64,000 nt of DNA from Oscillospiraceae bacterium (GCA_009781515.1 WQXY01000003.1:1-64000), one strand, 5' to 3'; shown: positions 42,535-51,704, counted from the first letter of the stretch. Numbers and translations: made by a program. Notes: generated by a model from the letters alone, not told the origin.

Positions 42535-43023
42535 TCATCCTCTTATTTCTTCGTGCTTGATATATCGACAATACTGCAATGCTCTCTCTGTGTGAAAAAG
42601 CACTTGATTATAGAGTTCTTGGATTTTCAGTCGTTTTATAGCTTCGTCTTCATCGTATGCACCTTGTTCATATAACAAAATTACAGTATAAACCATATCA
42701 TTAGCAACAGGTCCTATTGCTATATCATATGGTGTTTGTGGTTTTTTTCCTAATCTGTTTGCACACACGAAGTCTAACCAAGCGGTATCCGGCGAGTTAA
42801 ATCTTACAATACTAAGGTTTTGTTCAGCAGCTTGCATATCAAATTCGTATTCAGAGATGACGCATGCAGTGGTTTTTTCTCTGCTTGCAACTCTTTCGCA
42901 CCAGCGAACAGCCTGCTCGCGGTTATATGTCGTATAAAACCCTTCTCCAAAATCGAGCATACGCTCGCTTCGAAGTATTTTTGGGGTTTCAACAGGAACA
43001 TTGCTCCCATGATAGACAATCAT
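42535..43023 (-). CDS. DUF3990 protein, ADP-ribosyltransferase-like
   Basis: 162 residues. ATG 43023 has GGAGG 7 bases upstream; a TTG two codons earlier abuts that site. The start MIVYHGSNVPVETPKI and DFGEGFYTTYNREQAVRWC resemble the NAD-binding H-G and the F-Y-T-T strand of ADP-ribosyltransferase folds; I recall DUF3990 as a member of that clan. The C-terminal part (IAIGPVANDMVYTVILLYEQ, then LYNQVLFHTERALQYCRYI) completes the family pattern. A toxin role, with the two small downstream genes as antidotes, is a reasonable hypothesis. Transcribed from the right promoter copy (43071-43099). Confidence 0.8.
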   Translation of the reverse strand: MIVYHGSNVPVETPKILRSERMLDFGEGFYTTYNREQAVRWCERVASREKTTACVISEYEFDMQAAEQNLSIVRFNSPDTAWLDFVCANRLGKKPQTPYDIAIGPVANDMVYTVILLYEQGAYDEDEAIKRLKIQELYNQVLFHTERALQYCRYIKHEEIRG

Positions 43024-43055
43024 TTTCAACCTCCGATATTACCTGTTTATATCCT

Positions 43056-43109
43056 CATCTACCATCATGTATTTTATCATAGTATGGTGCTTATATCAAT
43101 CACACCTTG
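43056..43109 (-). repeat. right copy of duplicated promoter block (direct repeat)
   Basis: Identical to 41999-42037 over 43071-43109, with the same minus-strand promoter (TTGATA 43099-43094, TAAAAT 43076-43071). Its upstream end contains the last codons and stop of the flippase gene (CAAGGTGTGA). It drives the DUF3990 cassette. Confidence 0.85.
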
Positions 43110-44344
43110 GTCGCATCACTTTTTAACGCCCGTCTGAAAATCACATACAACAAAAACGTCAGCGGTGCAAAAACTATCAGGTTCGACAGCATTGCTCCGT
43201 TGATACCATATAACCATACCAATACGGCAACCGCCGGCCCTGCAACTGCACCCACTGCTATGTACGAATACATATATATCTTCTGTCGTTTCATAATAAT
43301 GAGTGCCATGCCGATAATAGGACCAAGTGTTAAGAATATCGCACCCGTAGACACAAATAACAATTGTATTTGATATGAGGTCAAATCGATATTATAGAGC
43401 CATGACAATACCGGAATACCTATAAAATAGACAACTATCAAAAAAGGAACTGCTACAATTACTGTTAAAATAAGTAATGCATGTATACGAAATGAAAAAC
43501 GTTTTAAATCTCCAGACGCATATGCTTCTGATGTTACAGGTAGTGGTGCTCCAAAAAATAAAGCATGCAATAACATTTGAAAAAAAGCACCGGGAGTTAA
43601 AATCATCGCAAAGATTGCAACCATCCCCATAGAATCAAACTGTCCGATATATATATTAGGTGCTCCGGCAAGAAATGTCATTATAAATATAAGCACAACT
43701 ATTGGTAGCGCAGCCAGTATCAAGCGTTTCACTGCAGATAAGTTAACCTTTGTCCGAATAGCACCAAAGTGACTACGATAAAACCATATCCAGGCAACAT
43801 TATTAATGAGAAATAGTACTCCTGCAACAAGTAAAGAAATAATTACATCATGTGTTAAATATGCAATAATAATATAAGATACTAATATAATAGAAAACCC
43901 TGATGCTCTCATACGCCCGGTTATTCTTATTTTACCTTTTTGATGAAAGTCAGTTGTAAACACATTTGCATATGAGTCGGTTAAAAATATGAAATAGTAT
44001 AGCAATAGAACTGCTGATTGAAATACATCAAGTCCAACTACCACAATAAACACAAAAAGTATTATTGTTGTCAACGCAGCTGTAATAGTTCTCGTTTCAA
44101 GATATGTCTTGAAGCTATACTCTTCGCGGACATCAACCGATTGGATATAACTTATGCTAAAAATCACAAGGACACTAAAAATTGCAGCAACTGCATTTGC
44201 ATACTGCATCATGCCTGCCGATTCAAGACTTATAAGTCTTGCCGTAATAAGAACCATGATTGCAGAAAATGGTGCGGAAATAGCAGTAGCGATAAAAATC
44301 CAAAGATGATTTTGAAATTCATGTGATAAAAACCTTTTTTTCAC
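43100..44344 (-). CDS. oligosaccharide flippase (Wzx/MATE-like)
   Basis: About 414 residues with roughly twelve hydrophobic segments, starting HLWIFIATAISAPFSAIMVL and continuing through LYYFIFLTDSYANVFTTDFH, as in polysaccharide-biosynthesis flippases of the MOP superfamily. It would flip undecaprenyl-linked repeat units across the membrane. GTG 44344 is chosen because it follows the upstream glycosyltransferase stop by one base; starts farther up would overlap that gene by 90 bases. A flippase beside an ABC exporter suggests two export routes or two glycans in this locus. Its stop lies inside the right promoter repeat. Confidence 0.82.
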   Translation of the reverse strand: MKKRFLSHEFQNHLWIFIATAISAPFSAIMVLITARLISLESAGMMQYANAVAAIFSVLVIFSISYIQSVDVREEYSFKTYLETRTITAALTTIILFVFIVVVGLDVFQSAVLLLYYFIFLTDSYANVFTTDFHQKGKIRITGRMRASGFSIILVSYIIIAYLTHDVIISLLVAGVLFLINNVAWIWFYRSHFGAIRTKVNLSAVKRLILAALPIVVLIFIMTFLAGAPNIYIGQFDSMGMVAIFAMILTPGAFFQMLLHALFFGAPLPVTSEAYASGDLKRFSFRIHALLILTVIVAVPFLIVVYFIGIPVLSWLYNIDLTSYQIQLLFVSTGAIFLTLGPIIGMALIIMKRQKIYMYSYIAVGAVAGPAVAVLVWLYGINGAMLSNLIVFAPLTFLLYVIFRRALKSDATKV

Positions 44345-44345
44345 T

Positions 44346-45131
44346 TTAATGTACCCACTTTTCAACCGGTTTTCTTGGTGCAAATAAATACGCAAAAAAA
44401 GCGGCAATACACTTGCACAAAATCGTAAACCATGCAAATTTTATCTTATGTGCTTTTAGGATGGAATAGTCTTCCTTGATTGCGTTCATATTCCCTGAAA
44501 TTCCCGCATTGCTCGTGCCCCCTGCATAAAAGATAATTATCGGCGTTTTTAATACCTTTATGTTTACTTCTTTATCTTTAAACAATTGCACTTGAAAATC
44601 ATAATCAAAAGAGGATCTATATTTCTCATTAAAGGGTCCATATTTTTTGAATAATCCAGTCCTTATACACAATGTTTCGTTTGCTGCCATCCAACCAAAA
44701 CGCCAGTGCCATTTATTGCCTCGCCACCTACGTACTGCCATACCCTCTCTCTGAAATATCACACCGCCGCAAACCGCATCATGATTACTCTCAACGAGAC
44801 TATTTAGCAGGGTGCTCAGTGAGTTCGCCGACACAAACGGATTTGTCAGAAATAAAAAATATTCACCGCTCATCATATATGCAGCTTTATTGGCACCATC
44901 TGCAATACATCTGTCGGGTTCAGATTTCCAGATTGATTTGATATTCTTCTCCGAATATTTTTTACTATATTCATCATATACGTCTGAACTACCGTCCGAT
45001 GAGTTGGCATCTGTAATTATGTGTTCTATGTTTGGATAATCCTGCATCAGCACAGATTTCATAACTATTTCCAACATATTCTTTTCATCTTTGAATGTTG
45101 AAAGTATACTTACCAAGGGATAATTTTCCAT
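44346..45131 (-). CDS. family 2 glycosyltransferase
   Basis: 261 residues. GT-A fold: VSILSTFKDEKNMLEIVMKS, HIITDANSSDGSSDVYDEYS, and the C-terminal acceptor region with GPFNEKYRSSFDYDFQVQLF. The first metal-binding Asp cluster lies near EPDRCIADGANKAAYMMSGE. The C-terminal 30 residues include a hydrophobic helix (FAWFTILCKCIAAFFAYLFA) for membrane binding. It resembles WcaA/PGL-type transferases adding single hexoses. Sugar specificity cannot be told. Start preceded by AGAGAAGAG. Confidence 0.87.
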   Translation of the reverse strand: MENYPLVSILSTFKDEKNMLEIVMKSVLMQDYPNIEHIITDANSSDGSSDVYDEYSKKYSEKNIKSIWKSEPDRCIADGANKAAYMMSGEYFLFLTNPFVSANSLSTLLNSLVESNHDAVCGGVIFQREGMAVRRWRGNKWHWRFGWMAANETLCIRTGLFKKYGPFNEKYRSSFDYDFQVQLFKDKEVNIKVLKTPIIIFYAGGTSNAGISGNMNAIKEDYSILKAHKIKFAWFTILCKCIAAFFAYLFAPRKPVEKWVH

Positions 45132-45155
45132 ATCTATCTCTTCTCTTTCTGCCTA

Positions 45156-46694
45156 TCAATTATCAAGCAATATGTAATTCTCGCCAACAAACCGGTTTAC
45201 CAACACACGCGATATATTAAGCGGAGCTATTGGTTCACTTACTCCTCCATACTTTGCAGGTATATAAGTGGCACTAAACACGGAGTGATTTAATTCTAAC
45301 ACCTCATCTAACTCATATCCTGTATCAAGTAAATGCCGTTGGGTTACTCCGGAATGAAATCCGTGGTCTGATTGCAATATTATTACTGCATTCGGATTTA
45401 CAGCAAAAATATTATCAACATAGTCAAACATACTATGCACAGCTTGTTTGTGAGCAAACGGGTAAATATGCACAGCACTCAATCCATCATGCCATGACAT
45501 GTCCGGTTCGTATAGATAAAAACTTCCTGCATGTGCATCTGAAATCATCATCAACGTAAAGCGCGGTGTATGCCTTGCCCCTCCGATTAAATGAAAAATC
45601 CCACTTACCTCTCCTTGAGATGTTGATTGTGAGTTAAGTGGCGTAGTTAAAGCTAAAAGCTCCGGTAAAGCACCAAACTTGGCTATACTCCAATCGTCGG
45701 TAAGATAATCCTCAGATTGTTCTTTTCTTCTCAAAAAAACGTCATATGTATCACCAATAATCTCTATTTCATATCCCACAATAGCAAGAGCTTCAAATAA
45801 CTCATAGCTCAAAATAACATCATCAATTGTTAGTCCTATTTGCGCCAATTTCCCAACGATATATTCATTTTTGTCTTCACGCAATTCCATTTTCACATCA
45901 GCGAGGTGTTTATTTAGAAAGCTGTCATAAAATGCCGGAGAAAATAGCGCCGCGCTGGATGCAAAAGTATATCCACCATATAATATCGAATTGCTATATA
46001 TAACAAACTCTCTTTGCACAAGAGCCTCACGAACATAATCTTGCAGCTCACCCCAGTGGTGTTCAACCGTTTCAAGGCTCATCATACCATCCATATGAAC
46101 CCAGTAAATGTCGGGTTTTGGCAATCCCTTATCAAGAATAAAATCTTGTTTTATTAAAGCAGATAATGCTTCGTTACCTCTGTCCTCATTCTCCGCTCTT
46201 GCTCTATACAGCATTATATTAAAACTAACTCCGGGAATAAAATTAAATATAAACATCAGTACAAGGCTCACTGACAACGCAAGAAATACAGAGTGGAGCT
46301 TTATAAGTCGAGGTTTATGATAGAGCAATAACAAAGCAGCAAAGATAATGCCTGAGCATAAAATAATAACAAACCCTGCCTGTGTTATAACAGGAGCATA
46401 ATGTACCGTAACACTATACAAATCTCTAAAAAACCAAAAAAACAACCAAAAACAAATAGAAAGAAGCAGTGCTCCTTCAGCAGTTTTTGAGATAAATTTC
46501 AAAAGCATATATATGAGCAACCCTACAATAGCAAAAATGCCGGCCAAAAGTAATATGTGTTCGAAATATATTCTATTTTGAACACGGTTATTATTGTACA
46601 AATAAAACAGCAATATACTCGGCATTAAAAACACCGCTGTATAATAAAAAAATACATTCAGTTTTGGTCTTTTACTTTTTATCTCAGTATCCAT
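45156..46694 (-). CDS. membrane alkaline-phosphatase-superfamily enzyme, paralogue 1
   Basis: 512 residues. Five N-terminal transmembrane segments (starting FFYYTAVFLMPSILLFYLYN) are followed by an extracellular domain with sulfatase/LtaS-like features: PDIYWVHMDGMMSLETVEHH (metal Asp), a Ser/Thr cluster GGYTFASSAALFSP that may hold the nucleophile, MMISDAHAGSF, and the metal motif NAVIILQSDHGFH near the end. Such proteins transfer phosphoglycerol, phosphoethanolamine or similar groups to surface glycans, or hydrolyse them. A close relative lies at 48627-50153. In this phosphonate-bearing locus, transfer of a phosphonate group outside the cell is conceivable but unproven. Confidence 0.75.
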   Translation of the reverse strand: MDTEIKSKRPKLNVFFYYTAVFLMPSILLFYLYNNNRVQNRIYFEHILLLAGIFAIVGLLIYMLLKFISKTAEGALLLSICFWLFFWFFRDLYSVTVHYAPVITQAGFVIILCSGIIFAALLLLYHKPRLIKLHSVFLALSVSLVLMFIFNFIPGVSFNIMLYRARAENEDRGNEALSALIKQDFILDKGLPKPDIYWVHMDGMMSLETVEHHWGELQDYVREALVQREFVIYSNSILYGGYTFASSAALFSPAFYDSFLNKHLADVKMELREDKNEYIVGKLAQIGLTIDDVILSYELFEALAIVGYEIEIIGDTYDVFLRRKEQSEDYLTDDWSIAKFGALPELLALTTPLNSQSTSQGEVSGIFHLIGGARHTPRFTLMMISDAHAGSFYLYEPDMSWHDGLSAVHIYPFAHKQAVHSMFDYVDNIFAVNPNAVIILQSDHGFHSGVTQRHLLDTGYELDEVLELNHSVFSATYIPAKYGGVSEPIAPLNISRVLVNRFVGENYILLDN

Positions 46695-46714
46695 AATTAA
46701 TCACAGCACTGTCA

Positions 46715-47119
46715 TCAGCCAAAATATAGTATTCCGAGAATAACTGTTAGTATAAGAATAGCAATGGCTGTTATCATTTCCTTTTTATTGCCGAACACAA
46801 ACTTAATAAGCTTCTCTTTTCCCAAACTTATAAAGCTTGCAATATAAGAAAGCATAACGGCGGCAATCAGCGCAATCACCATATACTTAACGGTTGATGG
46901 AACACTTGTCAAAATTGACGCGCCGTCTAAAGCCCAGTTCTGATATTGCCATCCTTGAAGCCATAAAACACTATAGCAAGTTACGTTAATGAAGAACGAA
47001 AAAATAAGCACTGATGCAACATAGTTCTTCGTGCTAAATTCGCAATCTTTGAACTTCTCATAAAGCAAAGTCGCTATAATTGCCGGGACTAATAAAACTA
47101 AAATTTGCATAATGAACAT
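46715..47119 (-). CDS. small polytopic membrane protein of unknown function
   Basis: 134 residues with four hydrophobic segments: QILVLLVPAIIATLLYEKF, YVASVLIFSFFINVTCYSVL, YMVIALIAAVMLSYIASFIS and MITAIAILILTVILGILYFG. No family recognised. It lies between the two membrane-phosphatase paralogues and GT61 gene, on the same strand, and may be an accessory of one of them. Two ATGs (47119 and 47110) are possible; GGAG lies 13 bases before the first. Confidence 0.6.
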   Translation of the reverse strand: MFIMQILVLLVPAIIATLLYEKFKDCEFSTKNYVASVLIFSFFINVTCYSVLWLQGWQYQNWALDGASILTSVPSTVKYMVIALIAAVMLSYIASFISLGKEKLIKFVFGNKKEMITAIAILILTVILGILYFG

Positions 47120-47182
47120 AGGACATTTAGTCTCCTTAACATATACTCATAATATTATACACCCTTATGTCAAATGAATTAT

Positions 47183-48598
47183 CTACTTAAAAGTCTCCCG
47201 AAGCTTTTGCTTTTGCTCTTCATCTAACTTTTCGTTTAACAGCACTTCATTAATGTTTATTATTACGTCGGCAAGTGTGCTTTTTTGAATAAAACGCAGT
47301 TGCTCAGGTACGTCTGTAAATCCCCACATTCTTTTTGCCCAAACTTCAACGTACTCAAATAAATATCTATACAAATCAATGGATATTTGAGATGCTTGCA
47401 GCTTGTCGTCCAAACTGTAGAGGTATTTCTTCCAATAGACTGTCGGCAATAGCAGATAACCTGATGCTGTGAGTGTATGAGGCAAAAAATTTACAGAAAC
47501 ATCTATAAATGCACTTTTTGCTTTGCGTAGCTGGTTCATCCAACACTGCGTTACTAAAGGATGTTCATTTTTATTTAATATTAATATTTCAACTTCATCT
47601 TGACAAAATACTATTTGATGTCCAAGCGTTCCACTTACGCAGGCAAGTTGCTTGACACCTGCCATTAGTGCTATTTGCTCTTTAACCGATAGTATTTCGG
47701 GGGAAACAATTTTATACCCTTGACTTTCAAAAAAGCTCTCAAAGTAATCTTCATTTATAGCGTCAGTCCCGGGGTATTTAGTTTTTGTCAAATATACTTT
47801 TTCATAGTTCTTAGGATTTTCACTATCTCTGAAGATGTTATATATCATCCTTGCTTTTTCAGTATAACCTCCGCCTATATGATATGACTGCTCCGGCACA
47901 ATCACAGCATCAAACTGTGTTGGTTCCTGACACAATACAATATTACTGCCGGGTATTCCTAAAATACCTAAAAGTTCAATAAACTTGTCATCAATTTTAT
48001 TCGCACTTGATATAAATACACACTTTAAGTTACTATCCTTGTTTTCAGCGTACCACCACAACCGTGACAGACATTCTGACAAAAAATGACCAAAATGGTC
48101 GATATAAAGCCCCCCATACACTACAGTTTCCGGGATATGTTGTATAACCTCATGAACATGGTAAGCTCCGTATGTATCATACTCCCCTACACCTCGTTCA
48201 TGCCCCGTTACAAACAAATTATCAGGAGAGCACACTCCTCCCTTTCCTCCAACATCTGCATGAGGGTTATCTTCGTCTTTTTTAAGAGGTAAAATAATGC
48301 CTTCATCGACTATACATACATCCGGTGTTGCAACTAACCAATAATCCCTCTCACAAAAAGATTTCCATTTATCTGCATCCCTTACATACAAGGTACAGTC
48401 TATATTTTTATCCGCATCATTTACATGATGTGCAGCTACAGGACCTTCTTTATCAAGATATGCTTCTAATTTATCACATTGATTTCTTCGAAAATTTTCA
48501 AGTTCCTTTTCCTGCAAATCAATCATTGTCTGCATATTTTCTATATTTGAATAAACTCTCTTGAAATACGGAAGCTTCAAAGCAATCTTCTTTATCAA
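47183..48598 (-). CDS. family 61 glycosyltransferase (DUF563)
   Basis: About 471 residues. GT61 motifs are present: GGLYIDHFGHFLSECLSRLW, then IIVPEQSYHIGGGY-like VIVPEQSYHIGGGYTEKARM, VYLTKTKYPG, and the C-terminal CVSGTLGHQIVFC. GT61 members add xylose or other sugars to polysaccharides. The reading frame starts at TTG 48598 (MIKKIALKLP), which lacks a close ribosome site. An ATT codon three triplets upstream (48605-48607) does sit about 9 bases after AGAGGAT and may be the true, rare start. Sits between paralogous membrane enzymes. Confidence 0.83.
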   Translation of the reverse strand: MIKKIALKLPYFKRVYSNIENMQTMIDLQEKELENFRRNQCDKLEAYLDKEGPVAAHHVNDADKNIDCTLYVRDADKWKSFCERDYWLVATPDVCIVDEGIILPLKKDEDNPHADVGGKGGVCSPDNLFVTGHERGVGEYDTYGAYHVHEVIQHIPETVVYGGLYIDHFGHFLSECLSRLWWYAENKDSNLKCVFISSANKIDDKFIELLGILGIPGSNIVLCQEPTQFDAVIVPEQSYHIGGGYTEKARMIYNIFRDSENPKNYEKVYLTKTKYPGTDAINEDYFESFFESQGYKIVSPEILSVKEQIALMAGVKQLACVSGTLGHQIVFCQDEVEILILNKNEHPLVTQCWMNQLRKAKSAFIDVSVNFLPHTLTASGYLLLPTVYWKKYLYSLDDKLQASQISIDLYRYLFEYVEVWAKRMWGFTDVPEQLRFIQKSTLADVIININEVLLNEKLDEEQKQKLRETFK

Positions 48599-48626
48599 CT
48601 TGTTAATTCTATCACATCCTCTTTTA

Positions 48627-50153
48627 TTAACTAATCAACAATCTATAATTTTGACCTACAAACCGGTTCACCAATACACGTGCGATATTCAGTGGTGCAA
48701 TTGGTTCATCTACCCCCCCATAAGCAGCAGGTATCCGAACTGCACTAAACACTGAATGGATTAGTTCCAATACTTGGTCTAATGAATGCCCTTGGTCTAA
48801 TAAAAATTGTTGCGTGTCGTTATGGTGAAATCCATGATCACCTTGCAGGATTATAACAGCATTTGGATTAATTAATAATACCTCATCAATAAAATGAAGC
48901 ATCTCCTGTGCAGCACGTTCATATGCTACAGGGTATAAATGGATTGCTCTTATATTCTCTTCTAACAATTCCGTATCATTTTGCCAATGTAGAATATGCG
49001 CTTGTAATATATAATGCCAGAAAAAACAAGGTGTCTCTTGGGAGTCATCTTCTTGTTTCTGTTCTTCTAATAATACGGATTTTGGTTTTGGTATAATATT
49101 CAATGGAGTTGTTAGTGTTAGTAGCTTCGGTAAATCACCAAATAAAGAAACATGCCATCGATCAAAGATATATTCGTTAGCTTCATATGTTATTTCCATT
49201 AATTCATTTATATATAACGGGTTTGGATATGCACTCATATCATATCCCTTCGTTGCAAGAGCAACAAGCAATTCAAAGTAAGGAGCAATGTCTTCGTAAT
49301 ATTCTAAACCGACCTGCGCTAACTCTTCAGTTATTTTTTCTGTCCTGTCATGCCTAAATAACGTATCATGCCGATTTATTGCATCGCTTAAAAAACTATC
49401 ATATAACGTGGGTGATAATATGGCAGCAAGTGCAGCATTTGTGTACCCCCCATTTAATTCAGCATTCGCATAAACAACAAAACCTTTTCGTGAAAGTTCA
49501 TCACGCAAATATTCTTGTGACTCTCCCCAAAATCGCTCCACAGTGTCCATGCTCATCATGCCATCTACGTGAATCCAATAAATATCCGGCTGTGGCAATC
49601 TGTTACTAATAATAAAGTCTTGTTTAATGCTATATGACAGCAAGTCACTATCTGCTTTCGCTCTGTATAGCGTTATATTAAAGCTCAGTCCCGGAATAAA
49701 ATTAAAAACAAAAAGTAAAATGAGGCTTACAGATAAAGCCTGAAAAATGGACTTCACTTTCATAAAGGAAGGCTCATAATTGCGAAATACTATAGCAATA
49801 AAGAATAAAACTACACAAATAATAATTAATAATAAAGTTGCAGACATTGTTGTCACATAGATTGACATATAGCCATACAAATCCCGAAAAAACCAAAAGC
49901 AAATCCAAAAACATAGAGAAAGCAGCAATGCAGCCTCCTCACCCTTCGCAATGAAAATGAATAACAAGTATAGTATCAATCCGGCAATTGCAAAAATACC
50001 CGCTAAAATTATGACTTGGTAAAAAATCAAATGGTTTTGCACACGATTATTATTATATAAATAAAACAACAATATACTTGGCATTAGTATAACCGCTGAG
50101 AGGTACATAATTCTGTTCAATATCACTCTTGTTGCTTTTGCATCAATTGCCAT
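48627..50153 (-). CDS. membrane alkaline-phosphatase-superfamily enzyme, paralogue 2
   Basis: 508 residues. It aligns with the 45156-46694 protein along its full length: shared MPSILLFYLYNNNRVQN, ALSVSL, FNFIPGLSFNI, KPDIYW/QPDIYW-HVDGMM, NPNAVIILQGDHGFH and SEPIAPLNISRVLVNRFVG-type ends (here DEPIAPLNIARVLVNRFVGQ). The two differ most in the middle (residues about 320-400), which probably sets substrate choice. Same topology, several N-terminal transmembrane segments then an extracellular domain. It may transfer a phospho- or phosphonate-group to a surface polymer. The duplication brackets a GT61 and a small membrane protein. Confidence 0.75.
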   Translation of the reverse strand: MAIDAKATRVILNRIMYLSAVILMPSILLFYLYNNNRVQNHLIFYQVIILAGIFAIAGLILYLLFIFIAKGEEAALLLSLCFWICFWFFRDLYGYMSIYVTTMSATLLLIIICVVLFFIAIVFRNYEPSFMKVKSIFQALSVSLILLFVFNFIPGLSFNITLYRAKADSDLLSYSIKQDFIISNRLPQPDIYWIHVDGMMSMDTVERFWGESQEYLRDELSRKGFVVYANAELNGGYTNAALAAILSPTLYDSFLSDAINRHDTLFRHDRTEKITEELAQVGLEYYEDIAPYFELLVALATKGYDMSAYPNPLYINELMEITYEANEYIFDRWHVSLFGDLPKLLTLTTPLNIIPKPKSVLLEEQKQEDDSQETPCFFWHYILQAHILHWQNDTELLEENIRAIHLYPVAYERAAQEMLHFIDEVLLINPNAVIILQGDHGFHHNDTQQFLLDQGHSLDQVLELIHSVFSAVRIPAAYGGVDEPIAPLNIARVLVNRFVGQNYRLLIS

Positions 50154-50185
50154 TATTTATCACATTCCTTGCAGGCACTAATCCC

Positions 50186-51595
50186 TCACTTACCCCTATA
50201 TGGTATAAAAAATCTGAAAATGCGGTTTATCCTATGTCCAATTTTCCATGTGGTTGAGTTATTAATTTCTGCTATTTGATGCGTCAGATTATCAACAGTC
50301 TGCGATAACTCAGCATTCTGACTTGTTATAAGCTCTACAGTTTGTGTCAGCTCATTATTTTTTTGTTCCTGCACACGATTATGATTTTCAATGCGTTCAC
50401 AATGCTGTTCTAAGTCACTTTTCTGTCGCGTCAATTCACTATTCTTATTTTTTTCTTCCTCGCAATGTTGCTCTATTTCCTCATTCAATTGCGACAACTC
50501 TTTGTTTTGGTTTAACATATCCTCGCAATTTTGAGCTAACTCCTCGTTATGTTGTGCCAATTCGTTATTACGACTAACCAAAGAAGCGCAATGTTGAGTC
50601 AAATTGCTATTATTTTGGGTTAAATCGCTATTTTGCTGCGTTAAGTTTTTGTTATCCTGCATCAAATCGCCGTTATGTTGAATTAAATCATTGTTTTGCT
50701 GTATTAACATGTTGGCTTGTTGGGTCAATTCATTATTTTGCTGGTCTATTACATTATTTTTGGATACCCATTCTGAAAGCTTTACTTCATAAGAAGTATT
50801 TTCTTTATCAAGACGTAGAGCCCATTGAGTACGTTCTTCAAGTTCCTTGTTTAATTCACTGTACCGCTGTTTCCACATCACACCATCTGTAAAATATGTT
50901 TCGTAGTCTTGACAATAATAGAGCATTGAACTAAGATTATGTTCATCTTTACCGTTTGTGCAAACAGCAATAACATACATTCCGTTGCTATCTGAGGATC
51001 CTGTAATTTCCCCTAATATTTTTGCTTCTCTTGACTCTTCATTTAATATAGACGAGTAAACTCCAAAACTCTGGATAAAAAACTCAACATTTTTAAAACG
51101 CTTTTCTAACAGTTTCTTGAATTCCGGTAAATAATACTCTTTAATATGATATTCATTGCTGTGATTTTGTTTATCGGTATAAACTGCTTTATTAACCGTT
51201 GAAATAATAAATAATCCACCCGTTTTCATAACACGTGCTACTTCATCAAGAAAACGATGCTGGGTTGCTTCATCTATATGCTCGATGGTTTCAAAACTCA
51301 CTACTGCATCGAATTCATCATCCTTAAATGGCATACTATCAACAGATGCCTCAACAAACTTTGGAGTTTTATAATGCTTTTTTGCGTATTTTATAGCATC
51401 AGCAGATAAATCAACACCTGTAGTTGACTTGGCATATCTTGCAATTATTTCACTGCCATATCCGGCACCACACGCAGCATCTAAAACATTCATTCCGGAC
51501 AGCAAAGGCGCAACAACATGATATCTGTGTTCATGTTCAACTTGGAGTTCATTTCCACCTTTTCCCGGCACTAATCTTTCACCAGTGAATTCCAT
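50186..51595 (-). CDS. SAM methyltransferase with long Asn/Gln coiled coil
   Basis: 469 residues. ATG 51595 (MEFTGERLVPGKGGNE) has GGAGGG 7 bases upstream. Residues about 1-210 are a class I methyltransferase: NVLDAACGAGYGSEIIA (SAM site), DAVVSFETIEHIDEA and MKTGGLFIISTVNK. From about 280 to 445 runs a coiled coil of near-perfect heptads of the form N-x-x-L-x-Q-x (for example NSDLTQNNSNLTQH). The tail TTWKIGHRINRIFRFFIPYR is found in capsule-related glycosyltransferases and methyltransferases. The coil may set polymer length in the way of WbdD-type molecular rulers (inference). Divergent from the GT2-GT4 gene. Confidence 0.82.
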   Translation of the reverse strand: MEFTGERLVPGKGGNELQVEHEHRYHVVAPLLSGMNVLDAACGAGYGSEIIARYAKSTTGVDLSADAIKYAKKHYKTPKFVEASVDSMPFKDDEFDAVVSFETIEHIDEATQHRFLDEVARVMKTGGLFIISTVNKAVYTDKQNHSNEYHIKEYYLPEFKKLLEKRFKNVEFFIQSFGVYSSILNEESREAKILGEITGSSDSNGMYVIAVCTNGKDEHNLSSMLYYCQDYETYFTDGVMWKQRYSELNKELEERTQWALRLDKENTSYEVKLSEWVSKNNVIDQQNNELTQQANMLIQQNNDLIQHNGDLMQDNKNLTQQNSDLTQNNSNLTQHCASLVSRNNELAQHNEELAQNCEDMLNQNKELSQLNEEIEQHCEEEKNKNSELTRQKSDLEQHCERIENHNRVQEQKNNELTQTVELITSQNAELSQTVDNLTHQIAEINNSTTWKIGHRINRIFRFFIPYRGK

Positions 51596-51675
51596 AATCA
51601 AACCCTCCAAAACCTGTAGCATACATCTTCTCTAATACTAACACAGTCATATTTATATGTCCATTCACATTTCAC

Positions 51676-51704
51676 TTGAATATTATGCAATATACTGCTA
51701 TATT
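51676..51704 (+). promoter_or_regulatory. promoter of the GT2-GT4 gene
   Basis: TTGAAT (51676-51681), 17-bp spacer, TATATT (51699-51704) with extended -10 TGC. It is the only plus-strand promoter recognised in the glycan locus. Confidence 0.65.
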
